Below, piece by piece: positions 1 to 8,336 of a DNA stretch of 64,000 nucleotides. How positions within the stretch are numbered: the first letter of the stretch is position 1; each line of letters opens with the position of its first letter. The notes beneath the pieces were generated by a model that saw only the letters and a list, made by a program, of their open reading frames with translations, did not search any database and was not told the DNA's origin. Source of the DNA: Microcoleus sp. FACHB-672 (GTDB lineage: Bacteria; Cyanobacteriota; Cyanobacteriia; Cyanobacteriales; Oscillatoriaceae); NCBI RefSeq assembly GCF_014695725.1, contig NZ_JACJOU010000005.1, positions 1-64,000 of the forward strand, read 5' to 3'. The translations under genes and the position numbers were made by a program.

Positions 1-50
1 TCGTAAGCATTGACTATTTTTTCTCGCAAATCTACTGAGTACGGTTTCAT
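1..50 (-). CDS. IS630-family transposase, N-terminus only (runs off left edge)
   Basis: The minus strand reads ATG at 50-48 and stays open to the window edge, giving MKPYSVDLREKIVNAY. This is the characteristic opening of IS630/Tc1-mariner-type transposases common in cyanobacteria (MKPYS-DLR-KI-). Only 16 residues are visible, so completeness and catalytic residues cannot be judged. The P450 gene at 238 is divergent from it, so the element's left terminal repeat should lie somewhere in 51-237; I could not fix its end. Confidence 0.7.
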   Translation of the reverse strand, partial: MKPYSVDLREKIVNAY

Positions 51-237
51 TATGATTCTCAATACCTTTAATGTTCCCTTGAGTGTACCTCATATCTCTC
101 AAAAGCGCTGTATTATCTGCAACCAAGCTGGACAATTAGCAACTCAAGCAGTTTTAAACTAGAGACAGTTACTTTGGTAGCACAACGGGCATTTGGCCTA
201 ACCGAAGAACCTCTGCCAAACACAAAAGGAAATTGCT

Positions 238-1614
238 ATGACACTGCCGGCTGGCCCAAAAACTCATCCCTATTTACAGCTCATTCAGTGGATTGCCAAT
301 CCACTCGCATATATGGATAACTGTGCGAAGCAGTATGGGGACATCTTCACTACGCCTTTGGCCCGTCAGGGAAACCCCATCATATATGTGAGTAACCCCC
401 AAGCAATCCAGGAGATATTAACCGGCGACACCAAGCAGTTTGAAGCGCCGGGAGAAGCCAACCAAGTTTTACAGCCACTGGTGGGGGATCAATCGATGAT
501 CCTGTTGGGCGGACAACGACACCGCCGGCATCGCCAGTTGTTAATGCCTCCCTTTCACGGGGACAGAATGCGGAACTACGGCCAATTAATTGTTGATATT
601 ACCAATCAAGCTGTTAACCACTGGACACAGGGGGAGACTTTTTCTGCGCGGAGTGTGATGCAAAAGATTACGCTGCGAGTAATTTTGCAAGCGGTGTTTG
701 GATTGCACGAAAGTCCTCGCTATGAGCAGTTGCAAGAACTCACCGGAGAAATGCTAGAAGGGTTGAGTTCGCCGTTCAGTTCTACCTTTCTGTTTATTCG
801 CTCATGGCAACGAGACTTAGGCGCGTGGAGTCCGTGGGGACGCTTTTTGCGCCAAAAGCAGCAAATTGATGCGCTTTTATACGCTGAGATCGAAGAACGT
901 CGGCAGCAAGGCGATACCTCGCGCACCGATATTCTCAGTTTGATGATGTCGGCGCGGGATGAAGAGGGACAGCCGATGACGGATGAGGAGTTGCGCGATG
1001 AGTTGCTGACGCTGCTGTTTGCCGGCCATGAAACAACCGCAACGGGTTTGGCTTGGGCGCTTTACTGGACTCATTCCCTGCCGGCAGTCCGCGAACGGCT
1101 GGTGCAAGAACTTGATGCTTTGGGAGAAAATCCCGATCCAATGGAAATTTTCCGCCTGCCTTACCTGACTGCTGTTTGCCAAGAAACGCTGCGGATTCGC
1201 CCCGTTGCGATGCTGACTTTCCCGAGGGTGGTGAAATCGCCAGTGCGGCTAATGGGTTATGAGTTAGAGGAGGGGACGGCGGTGATCGGCTGTATTTATC
1301 TGACTCACCAGCGTGAGGATCTTTATCCGGAACCCAATCAGTTTAAGCCGGAACGGTTTTTAGACCGGCAATTCTCGCCCTATGAATATTTACCGTTTGG
1401 CGGTGGCAGCCGGCGCTGTATCGGTTTAGCGCTAGCGCAGTTGGAGATGAAACTGGTATTGGCAACGATTTTATCTAACTGGCAACTGTCACTGGCCGAT
1501 AAGCAGCCGGTACAACCTGTGCGCCGAGGCGTGACACTAGCGCCGGCAGGGGGTGTGCGAATGACAGTTATCGGTGAACGGCAAAAAGTCAAAATCCCGG
1601 TGCCGGTGGCATAA
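238..1614 (+). CDS. Cytochrome P450, CYP110-like
   Basis: Haem-thiolate monooxygenase of 458 aa, a normal bacterial P450 length. The I-helix oxygen-activation motif AGHETT is at about residues 262-267, the K-helix ETLR (ExxR) at 316-319, and the haem loop FGGGSRRCIG at 387-396 with the proximal cysteine C394. The opening with LIQWIANPL resembles the cyanobacterial CYP110 family, whose known members act on fatty acids or terpenoids; the substrate here is unknown. There is no membrane anchor. An AAAGGAA Shine-Dalgarno precedes the ATG. A second, clearly paralogous P450 is at 31728-33110. No ferredoxin or reductase gene lies beside it, so electrons must come from elsewhere. Confidence 0.93.
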   Translation: MTLPAGPKTHPYLQLIQWIANPLAYMDNCAKQYGDIFTTPLARQGNPIIYVSNPQAIQEILTGDTKQFEAPGEANQVLQPLVGDQSMILLGGQRHRRHRQLLMPPFHGDRMRNYGQLIVDITNQAVNHWTQGETFSARSVMQKITLRVILQAVFGLHESPRYEQLQELTGEMLEGLSSPFSSTFLFIRSWQRDLGAWSPWGRFLRQKQQIDALLYAEIEERRQQGDTSRTDILSLMMSARDEEGQPMTDEELRDELLTLLFAGHETTATGLAWALYWTHSLPAVRERLVQELDALGENPDPMEIFRLPYLTAVCQETLRIRPVAMLTFPRVVKSPVRLMGYELEEGTAVIGCIYLTHQREDLYPEPNQFKPERFLDRQFSPYEYLPFGGGSRRCIGLALAQLEMKLVLATILSNWQLSLADKQPVQPVRRGVTLAPAGGVRMTVIGERQKVKIPVPVA

Positions 1615-1922
1615 ATTCAAGACCGATGTGCAAACTGTCCCAAGACCTGAACCGATACTCAAAGCTAACTTTTATCCTACGCTGTAGCACTCAACCGCTA
1701 CCGGGGAGTTAAAATCCCTGTCTAATAGCGAAAGTCTTCTCAACAGGAGTGATTGACAACTCCCCAGTTGGATTGAGCCGGCTTTCGCTATTAGGCGGCA
1801 GGTAAGTGCATCAAGTCAATCTCACCTCTTACCTACCTTGCAAGGCAGCTAATCGATCTATCACAATATAAATACAGAAACAAAACTTAAGCTTTCTCTA
1901 ATATTTATAATTACTTCCCTTA
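1615..1922 (+). other. Intergenic region with stable, possibly switching hairpins
   Basis: Non-coding stretch between the P450 and clc genes. A 13-bp perfect inverted repeat (1722-1734 with 1782-1794, CTAATAGCGAAAG and its complement) encloses smaller stems, GGAGT 1747-1751 with ACTCC 1760-1764 and CAAC with GTTG. GGGGAGTT at 1703-1710 is also perfectly complementary to AACTCCCC at 1758-1765, so two exclusive folds are possible. A further 7-bp hairpin is formed by AGGTAAG (about 1800) and CTTACCT (about 1830). It could be a transcript end, a leader regulating clc, or a mobile-element relic. The complementarity is seen; function is not. Confidence 0.5.
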
Positions 1923-3830
1923 ATGACCGCCCTCACCTCCTCTGATGGGCTGCTATCTAAACAGCCAGCAATCGCCTCCCCTTCTTCCTCCCTAACTCGC
2001 CTCCTCAACCGGCTACAGCCAACCCCAGAAACCGTTGTCATGATCTTGGCGGTACTGATTGGCGGCAGCACCGGCATGGGCGTCGTCACCTTTCATTACC
2101 TCATCGATCTGATCCATAGCTTGATGCTAGAGGGTTTGATGGGGTTCATTTCCCCTTGGGGCGCATGGACACTGGCTTGTGTTCCTACCCTCGGCGGCGC
2201 GATCATCGGACTCATGCGCTGGCGCTGGCCGGATTTTGGCCCTGGAATTTCCTCAATGATTGCGGCGGTGCAGGAACCCAAACGTTCTGTTCCCCTTGTT
2301 CTCAAACCTGTGACAAAGATGGTTGCCGCCTCGGTTTCTTTGGGAACGGGCGCTTCCCTTGGCCCAGAAGGGCCAAGTGTAGAAATCGGGGCAAATTTTG
2401 GGATGCTGGTGAGTCAAGCGTTGCAAGTTTCCCAAGAGCGGCAACGGTTACTGCTGGGCGCGGGTGCGGCTGCCGGCATTGCGGCGGGATTTAATGCCCC
2501 GATTGCCGGTGTGTTTTTTGCTCTGGAAGTGGTGCTGGGCACAAGTTTTGCCACTTCAGCCGTCAGTGTGGTGCTGTTGGCGGCAGTGGTTGCGGCTTTA
2601 ATCGCTCAAATTGGATTGGGTGCTCAGCCGGCTTTTGCACTCCCTGATTATTTGGTGCTATCGCCTCTGGAATTACCGCTCTACATGGGTTTAGGGCTAT
2701 TAGCCAGTTTAGTTTCGATTGCCTACACCCAAGCGGTTAAACTAGCGCAGCGTTGCTTTCAGGGTGAAGTGCCTCTTTTTGCCTGGTTCAGTCGCATTCC
2801 TCGGTGGCTTCATCCGATGATCGGGGGTGCTTGTGTTGGTTGGGTGGCGTTGCAATGGCCGCAAATTTTAGGCATTGGCTATGAAACGATTGAAGCAATG
2901 TTGCAAGATGTGGAGTTTTCTTTGCAACTGTTGCTGATCCTGCTCGTTCTCAAGTTGGTGATGAGTGCGATTAGTTTGGGGAGTGGCTTAGTTGGCGGGA
3001 CATTTGCACCGACTATGTTTCTGGGCGCGTCCTTGGGTTCGGCTTATGCGAAGATTTTAGTGTTAGCTATCCCAACGATACAATCGGTGATGGCGAGTCC
3101 GCCGGCTTATGCAATGGTCGGAATGGCTGCGGTACTGGCCGGCAGTGCTCGTGCGCCGCTCACAGCGATATTATTATTGTTTGAATTAACACGAGATTAC
3201 AGAATTGTGTTGCCGTTAATGGCGGCGGTGGGGTTGAGTGTTTGGTTGGTGGATTGTTTGAAGCCGGTTAAAACTTCTAGTTCTAACTTGCAAGAAATTG
3301 GGTTGAATATTGAAAAAGATTATAAGCAAGAAATCTTGCAAAATATTCTAGTTTCAGAAGCCATGAATAAATCGCCGCTGATTTTATCTGGAACAACGAC
3401 ATTAATCGAGGCAGGTTTAACCTTAACAGATAATAATTGTCATAGTAGCTTAGTAATTAATGAAGCGGGCCGATTAATTGGGATTCTCACGTTGCGAGAT
3501 GTAGATCGAGTCTTGTCCCGTGTGAAATCCGATGCTTTGATGAGTTATTTAGCACAGCAGGAAATAGCGGATATCTGCACAACTGAAATTCTTTTAGCTT
3601 ATGAAGATGAGCCGGTTGCTGATGCCTTAGATCGGATGGCTGCCAGAGGTTTGCATCAGTTGCCGGTGGTTGAACGAGACAATCCTTATGAGGCGTTGGG
3701 ATTATTAAATGAAGAGGATATTTCCCTAGTTAGCCAGTTGGCAATGACGCGGGATGCTTTGCGGGGTTATTGTTCGCTGCCGGCAGCTTCAGAAGCGGTG
3801 GGAGAGGAGGAAGCAAAGGTGTCGGTGTGA
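1923..3830 (+). CDS. ClC-family chloride channel/transporter with C-terminal CBS pair
   Basis: Membrane protein of 635 aa that moves chloride or related anions. The ClC signature regions are present: GPGIS near residue 106 (the GSGIP equivalent), LGPEGPSVEIG around 146-156 with the gating glutamate at E149, and GGTFAPTMFLG around 360 (GxFxP). About ten to twelve hydrophobic helices fill residues 35-445. Residues about 475-610 form two CBS domains, which in this family usually bind adenine nucleotides and gate the pore. The N-terminal 35 residues are Ser/Pro-rich and soluble. No clear Shine-Dalgarno precedes the ATG at 1923. It is not the fluoride-specific ClC type, judging by the Glu-containing gate region and the fused CBS pair, but substrate is inferred. 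Confidence 0.93.
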   Translation: MTALTSSDGLLSKQPAIASPSSSLTRLLNRLQPTPETVVMILAVLIGGSTGMGVVTFHYLIDLIHSLMLEGLMGFISPWGAWTLACVPTLGGAIIGLMRWRWPDFGPGISSMIAAVQEPKRSVPLVLKPVTKMVAASVSLGTGASLGPEGPSVEIGANFGMLVSQALQVSQERQRLLLGAGAAAGIAAGFNAPIAGVFFALEVVLGTSFATSAVSVVLLAAVVAALIAQIGLGAQPAFALPDYLVLSPLELPLYMGLGLLASLVSIAYTQAVKLAQRCFQGEVPLFAWFSRIPRWLHPMIGGACVGWVALQWPQILGIGYETIEAMLQDVEFSLQLLLILLVLKLVMSAISLGSGLVGGTFAPTMFLGASLGSAYAKILVLAIPTIQSVMASPPAYAMVGMAAVLAGSARAPLTAILLLFELTRDYRIVLPLMAAVGLSVWLVDCLKPVKTSSSNLQEIGLNIEKDYKQEILQNILVSEAMNKSPLILSGTTTLIEAGLTLTDNNCHSSLVINEAGRLIGILTLRDVDRVLSRVKSDALMSYLAQQEIADICTTEILLAYEDEPVADALDRMAARGLHQLPVVERDNPYEALGLLNEEDISLVSQLAMTRDALRGYCSLPAASEAVGEEEAKVSV

Positions 3831-3866
3831 GATTTAGCCGGCATTTGGGCAGAAAGTTGAGGACAA

Positions 3867-4298
3867 TTATGAAGCTGCCGGTACAATTAAACCCAAAGCG
3901 CGATTTAAAATCTCTTCTTTATTAACCCGTTGTTCTAATTCTGCTGCTTCATATCGCCCTTCTTCCACTTCTAGGGAAGCTTCATCAATAGCATTTAGAT
4001 AAGCTTCTTCTAAAGTCTCCATTAATTCTTCTTGAGTTAAGTAATAGCCTCCAGCTTTGCGGCGGTTGTTTTTTCGTTTAATTTCTCTAACTAAATTTCG
4101 GATAGAAACTTCCCAAGAGCGAGTTGTGCGATTTTCTACTTGTTGTTTAATGAGATGCACCAATAGAATCACGGCATAATTGATAATGTTATTAATGATA
4201 TCAGATTTGCTCATATCTTCTAATTCTTCAACAATCGCTAAGGAACCCGGGATATCGCCTTTTAGAAGTAATTCTTTGAGTTCAAGTAATTCTTCCAT
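3867..4298 (-). CDS. DUF29-type cyanobacterial protein
   Basis: Soluble, charged, all-helical protein of 143 aa beginning MEELLELKELLLKGDIPGS. The central segment HLIKQQVENRTTRSWEVSI and the following RRKAGGYYLT match a group abundant in cyanobacteria that is generally annotated DUF29. No enzymatic motif is visible and no function is established for the group. It converges with clc, with only 36 bp between stop codons, so it is transcribed alone. Many paralogues of such genes are normally scattered through a cyanobacterial genome, so linkage to clc is probably not meaningful. Confidence 0.75.
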   Translation of the reverse strand: MEELLELKELLLKGDIPGSLAIVEELEDMSKSDIINNIINYAVILLVHLIKQQVENRTTRSWEVSIRNLVREIKRKNNRRKAGGYYLTQEELMETLEEAYLNAIDEASLEVEEGRYEAAELEQRVNKEEILNRALGLIVPAAS

Positions 4299-4619
4299 AT
4301 TGTTAACCTTCTGTATATTTCTTATTCTAACTGCTTTTTTTTAAAAAATATTGCTATTGGCTCCTCTAATTCGCAATTTTTCAATTCTTTAAACTATAGG
4401 TGTTCGTGTGCCGACTTCATAAAATTGGCGCGTAAATCGTATTAAATGAACCGTAATTTTAACTGTTGTAATTCGGTTAGAAAATCCGTTTTTTAAACAA
4501 AGATTATCTAAATTTAAATTGGATCACCAACTCTGAAGCAAAAATTTTGTGGAAAGATCAACTGCCGGCATTGGGATAAAATTAAAACATCATCAATCAA
4601 AATTTAAAGGAATCAAAAT
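4299..4619. other. Intergenic, AT-rich
   Basis: A 321-bp AT-rich stretch between the divergent DUF29 and retropepsin-like genes. It must hold both promoters, but I see no repeat, RNA or convincing operator. The only clear signal is the AAAGGAA Shine-Dalgarno at about 4607-4613 for the gene at 4620. Confidence 0.5.
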
Positions 4620-5074
4620 ATGGGTACACTTGTACTGCCAAATCTTCAAGGCAAACAAATGGGTCAAGTTATCACCACATTAACCGTCACAAATCGCATC
4701 GATCAAGTTCTCCATCAGCAAGGTTTCATCCCATCTGAAGAAGTTCGCGCTATTACATTAGATAATGTTGTTGTCGATACCGGCGCAACCATGCTTTGTC
4801 TGCCGGCAAACGTTATCAGCCAATTGGGGTTAATGCAGGTAGGAGAAACCAACGTAGAAACCTCAGCCGGAGTAAAAAGGGGTCGGATTTTTGGCGATGC
4901 CACAGTTGTAGTAGAGAATCGAGAAGGCAGTTTGATTGCCTCGAACTCACGGAACTTAAGTATGCTTTGCTAGGAGTGATTTCTTTACAGCAACTTGGCT
5001 TAGAGCCTGATTTGCAGAATCATCGCTTGCGAGTATTACCGATGAATTCTGAGCAAACCTATCTGATGGCTTAA
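4620..5074 (+). pseudogene. Retropepsin-like (clan AA) aspartic protease gene with a frameshift
   Basis: The first frame (4620-4973) encodes a single-lobe aspartic-protease fold with the catalytic motif VDTGAT at about residues 51-56, then LCLPANVISQLGL and a GRIFGDATV strand. Family resemblance stops at about residue 103 (nt 4928), after which the frame ends at 4973. The -1 frame continues the family ending from about 4930 to 5074 (FDCLELTELKYALLGVISLQ, then QLGLEPDLQNHRLRVLP). A single-base deletion near 4922-4930 therefore explains both pieces; repaired length would be about 150 aa. The Shine-Dalgarno is AAAGGAA. It is either a recent pseudogene or a sequencing error; I see no classical slippery heptamer supporting programmed frameshifting. 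Confidence 0.75.
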
Positions 5075-5343
5075 TTTCCGTCTCAAACTGTCACTATTAC
5101 TTAAATGAAATGCCGGCACAGTTGAATTGAATTCGCTCAATCTGCAAAGGGAACTCTGCTTTTCTCCCCAACAGATTGAAGGTAATGTAAAGTTTTGTAA
5201 AATTAATTTAATAAATAAAACAAATTAAATTAAGATTAACACAATAAACCTTGAGTTTTTTATGCCTTCGCAACTTAGTTAAAAACTGAGCGTGCGAATA
5301 TTTACAGACCGATGAACAGTGAGTTAGGAGTTACCGTATAAAC

Positions 5344-5517
5344 ATGGCTAAAACAGCTAAATCAAACGAAACAAACATCCAAGATACGCTTCCCCAAAGC
5401 GCACTTGCTCTCAAAAAAAATTCCGGGATGATTCACTTACGGCCTTTACCGGAAGGACGTCCAATTGCTGATAATACCACTGCCAATATGGATGAGCTGA
5501 TCGGCTATCTAGATTAG
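5344..5517 (+). CDS. Small protein of 57 aa, function unknown
   Basis: A short ORF from ATG 5344 to TAG 5517. The N-terminal half is polar and probably disordered (MAKTAKSNETNIQDTL). The core HLRPLPEGRPI at about residues 31-41 resembles an LPxxRPI-type motif that I recall from small cyanobacterial proteins, and the acidic tail is MDELIGYLD. A stable hairpin at 5559-5587 follows 42 bp after the stop, consistent with a monocistronic unit. There is no strong Shine-Dalgarno (GTTAGGAG lies about 20 bp upstream). No function is known to me. Confidence 0.55.
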   Translation: MAKTAKSNETNIQDTLPQSALALKKNSGMIHLRPLPEGRPIADNTTANMDELIGYLD

Positions 5518-5558
5518 ATAACCGATAGTTGCTAATTTGCCGGCTTCCCATCAAACCT

Positions 5559-5587
5559 GTTGCACCTTTATGCTAAGAAGGTGCAAC
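5559..5587. terminator. Hairpin terminator between convergent genes
   Basis: A 10-bp perfect stem, GTTGCACCTT (5559-5568) with AAGGTGCAAC (5578-5587), and a 9-nt loop. It sits between the stop of the 57-aa gene (+) and the stop of the CcmK-type gene (-), so it can act for both strands. No long T-tract follows. Confidence 0.6.
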
Positions 5588-5606
5588 TGAAATTAACTAG
5601 CGTCCC

Positions 5607-5921
5607 TCACACTCGAAACTGTTCAGTAGCTGCTGTGTAGTGGATAGGTAAAACACAATCAATATTTTCATGGGGACGAGCAATGACATGGTAGGAGAGT
5701 AACAAATCCTCCTCGGTCGTCACTCGCTTAACTGAATCCACCCCAGCCGCCACCGCAGCTTGCACCTCAGCGACATCTCCCCGAACAATGATCGTGTAGC
5801 GAGCACTGCTCACTTTTTCATAGCCAACCAGCGTAACACGGGCGGCTTTAACCATTGCGTCTGCCACTGCAAGCGCAGGAGGAAGACCTTTCACTTCAAC
5901 CATACCGACTGCACCTGGCAT
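5607..5921 (-). CDS. ccmK: CcmK-type carboxysome shell protein (BMC-H), orphan copy
   Basis: Single bacterial-microcompartment domain of 104 aa. Such proteins form hexamers that tile the carboxysome facets, with a central pore for bicarbonate and RuBP passage. Recognisable segments are [20 protein letters not shown] at the start, [35 protein letters not shown], and [15 protein letters not shown] near the end. It is closer to CcmK1/K2 than to CcmK3, but the pore loop (KVSSARYT in place of KIGSGRVT) and the 80s region (EEDLLLSYH) differ, so it is probably a minor-type satellite paralogue such as CcmK5/K6; the exact class needs phylogeny. A strong AGGAGAAAGGG Shine-Dalgarno precedes the ATG. It is divergent from glcD with a shared 296-bp promoter region. 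Confidence 0.88.
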   Translation of the reverse strand: MPGAVGMVEVKGLPPALAVADAMVKAARVTLVGYEKVSSARYTIIVRGDVAEVQAAVAAGVDSVKRVTTEEDLLLSYHVIARPHENIDCVLPIHYTAATEQFRV

Positions 5922-6217
5922 TTGCCCTTTCTCCTGAATTAATGGAATACGTGAACCTCATTGTACGATTGAGGGGATGCCAAAAAACATTCGTGTTATT
6001 GCCGGCTTCGCGTCCCCCCAGGAATTTAACTCAGATTGCCTAGAGTTCTCTAATTGATTAGATATTTTTAGTTTGTATATTCAGCCGGCTTATCGTTCCC
6101 CAGCTTCACCCATTTTTAAACCTTAGAAATAAGGCGAACTGCATCGCAAAATAGTATTAGGATCGAAGATAAAGTAATGCAGCTAACCTTGTCTCCGTCA
6201 CCAGCAGGAAGCCACCA

Positions 6218-7687
6218 ATGATCGCTTTAGATAAACCCCGTAACTGGAAACCAATTATTAAAGAATTTGAAAGCGCAGTCGGCAAAACCGGCGTTGTGCA
6301 GCGCAAAGAAGAATTGCTTACCTACGAATGCGACGGACTTAGCAGCTATCGGCAGAGACCGGCTGTTGTTGTGCTGCCAAAAACGACGGAAGAAGTCGCA
6401 AAAGTTGTCAAAATTTGTGATCGCAACAGCGTGCCTTGGGTTGCTAGAGGTGCCGGCACCGGCTTATCGGGGGGTGCCTTGCCGGTGGAAAATTGCGTGG
6501 TAATCGTCACCGCTTTGATGCGAAAAATCCTGAAAATTGACCTGGAAAATCAGCGAGTGGTTGTGCAACCTGGCGTGATTAATAATTGGGTAACTCAAGC
6601 AGTTAGCGGTGCCGGTTTCTATTACGCACCCGATCCTTCCAGTCAGATTATCTGCTCAATTGGCGGCAACGTTGCTGAAAATTCCGGTGGCGTCCATTGC
6701 CTGAAATATGGCGTTACAACCAATCATGTGATGGGCTTAAAATTGGTGCTGCCCGATGGTTCTATTGTAGAAGTTGGCGGCGAACTTCCCGAAATGCCTG
6801 GATACGATCTCACCGGCTTATTTGTTGGTTCTGAAGGCACTCTGGGAATTGCCACAGAAATCACGCTGCGAATTCTTAAAGCACCGGAATCAATTTGCGT
6901 TTTGCTGGCAGATTTTACCACCATTGAAGAAGCCGGTGATTCCGTTTCCGATATTATCAGCGCCGGCATTATTCCAGGCGGCATGGAAATCATGGACAAC
7001 CTCAGCATTAATGCCGTTGAAGATGTAGTTGCCACCGGCTGCTACCCCCGCGATGCCGGAGCAATTCTACTCGTAGAAATCGACGGCTTAGAAGTTGAAG
7101 TTGCCAGAAACAAACAGCGCGTTGCAGATATTTGCACGAAAAATGGCGCACGCAGCATCACAACAGCCAGCGATCCAGAAACGCGCCTCAAAATTTGGAA
7201 AGGACGAAAAGCAGCCTTCGCAGCAGCCGGTCATTTAAGCCCAGATTATTACGTGCAAGACGGCGTAATCCCCCGCACACAAATGTCATTTGTTCTCAAA
7301 GAAATTGAAGAACTGAGCAAGAAATATGGCTATCAAGTAGCAAATGTCTTTCATGCCGGTGATGGCAATCTTCACCCGTTGATTCTTTACGATAACTCAG
7401 TAGCCGGTGCCCTAGAAGTTGTAGAAGAATTGGGCGGAGAAATCCTGAAACTTTGCGTGAAAGTTGGCGGGAGCATTTCTGGAGAACACGGTATAGGGGC
7501 TGATAAAAAATGCTTTATGCCAGATATGTTCACCGCAACCGATTTAGAAACTATGCAGTGGGTGCGGCAAGTCTTTAATCCTAAAGGGTTAGCAAATCCC
7601 GGAAAAATGTTTCCCACACCGCGCACCTGTGGAGAAGGTGCAAAGGTTCAGAACACTCAGAAATTTAATGGAGCAGAACTGTTTTAA
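6218..7687 (+). CDS. glcD: Glycolate dehydrogenase subunit GlcD (FAD-binding)
   Basis: Catalytic flavoprotein subunit oxidising glycolate to glyoxylate in cyanobacterial photorespiration (489 aa, normal length). It has an N-terminal FAD-binding-4 (PCMH) domain with ARGAGTGLSGGALP near residues 75-88 and the cap-type FAD-oxidase C domain with HAGDGNLHPLI at about 381-391 and SGEHGIGADKK at about 421-431, both hallmarks of GlcD/D-lactate dehydrogenases. The Shine-Dalgarno AGGA lies 8 bp before the ATG. Partner subunits GlcE and GlcF lie at 12438 and 13837 on the same strand but are separated from it by a cupin gene and a kinase gene. D-lactate is an alternative substrate in this family, but linkage to glcE/glcF supports glycolate. 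Confidence 0.93.
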   Translation: MIALDKPRNWKPIIKEFESAVGKTGVVQRKEELLTYECDGLSSYRQRPAVVVLPKTTEEVAKVVKICDRNSVPWVARGAGTGLSGGALPVENCVVIVTALMRKILKIDLENQRVVVQPGVINNWVTQAVSGAGFYYAPDPSSQIICSIGGNVAENSGGVHCLKYGVTTNHVMGLKLVLPDGSIVEVGGELPEMPGYDLTGLFVGSEGTLGIATEITLRILKAPESICVLLADFTTIEEAGDSVSDIISAGIIPGGMEIMDNLSINAVEDVVATGCYPRDAGAILLVEIDGLEVEVARNKQRVADICTKNGARSITTASDPETRLKIWKGRKAAFAAAGHLSPDYYVQDGVIPRTQMSFVLKEIEELSKKYGYQVANVFHAGDGNLHPLILYDNSVAGALEVVEELGGEILKLCVKVGGSISGEHGIGADKKCFMPDMFTATDLETMQWVRQVFNPKGLANPGKMFPTPRTCGEGAKVQNTQKFNGAELF

Positions 7688-7761
7688 AGCTTGATTTAGT
7701 GGGTAGGAGAATTAGCAAAAGCGCCAAGCAAAACATTTTAAGTAGCGAGGGCAAATCGACA

Positions 7762-8238
7762 ATGACAGAGCGACAGCCAATCCCGCATCTTCTGAAAGCC
7801 GGTGATATTCAAGCCATGCCAGAAACCGTAAAAGTTCACCCGCTCAATTCTCAAGCTGTACGACACACTAAATCTCTCAGTGAAGTGGTAGGGATGGCTC
7901 ATTTGGGAGTTCATTTAGTGCGTGTGGAACCGGGGAAAGAAACCACCCAAGTTCATTTTCATCACCAAGAAGAAGAATTCATTTACATCATTTCCGGTAA
8001 AGGAATTGCGGAAATTGGTGAGAAGCAAATTGAAGTAGAAGCCGGCGATTTTATGGGGTTCACTGCGCCTTCTCTCCCTCATGGCATGAAAAATCCTTTT
8101 CAGGAAGATTTGGTTTATTTAATGGGAGGGGAACGGCAAAACTTTGATGCCTGCGATTACCCGAAACTGAAAAAACGTCTTTATCGAGTTAACGGAGAGC
8201 GCCGGTTAGTAGAATGGGAAGACTTAAAACCCTTTTAA
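7762..8238 (+). CDS. Cupin-domain protein
   Basis: Small single-domain cupin of 158 aa. The first cupin motif HFHHQEEEFIYIISGKG gives the metal-binding pattern H-x-H...E...G, and the second motif is PSLPHGMKNPF. These folds bind a divalent metal and act as small isomerases, dioxygenases or sensors; the substrate here is unknown. I chose ATG 7762 rather than the upstream GTG at 7699, because GAGGG lies 9-13 bp before it and the upstream extension is Lys/Ser-rich and unconserved in appearance. It starts 74 bp after glcD and is probably co-transcribed. Confidence 0.82.
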   Translation: MTERQPIPHLLKAGDIQAMPETVKVHPLNSQAVRHTKSLSEVVGMAHLGVHLVRVEPGKETTQVHFHHQEEEFIYIISGKGIAEIGEKQIEVEAGDFMGFTAPSLPHGMKNPFQEDLVYLMGGERQNFDACDYPKLKKRLYRVNGERRLVEWEDLKPF

Positions 8239-8336
8239 AAAAGAACGCGCCTTTTCCTTATTTAAAGCATCAGTTTTATCGATGAGGCAGACGAGATGCC
8301 GGCCCCGCATTTAAAAATTTTGAACAAAACTGGAAT

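Noticed and set aside
1615-1922. Possible fluoride riboswitch before the clc gene
   Set aside because: The conserved fluoride-riboswitch core could not be found, and the ClC is a CBS-fused type rather than the usual fluoride type.
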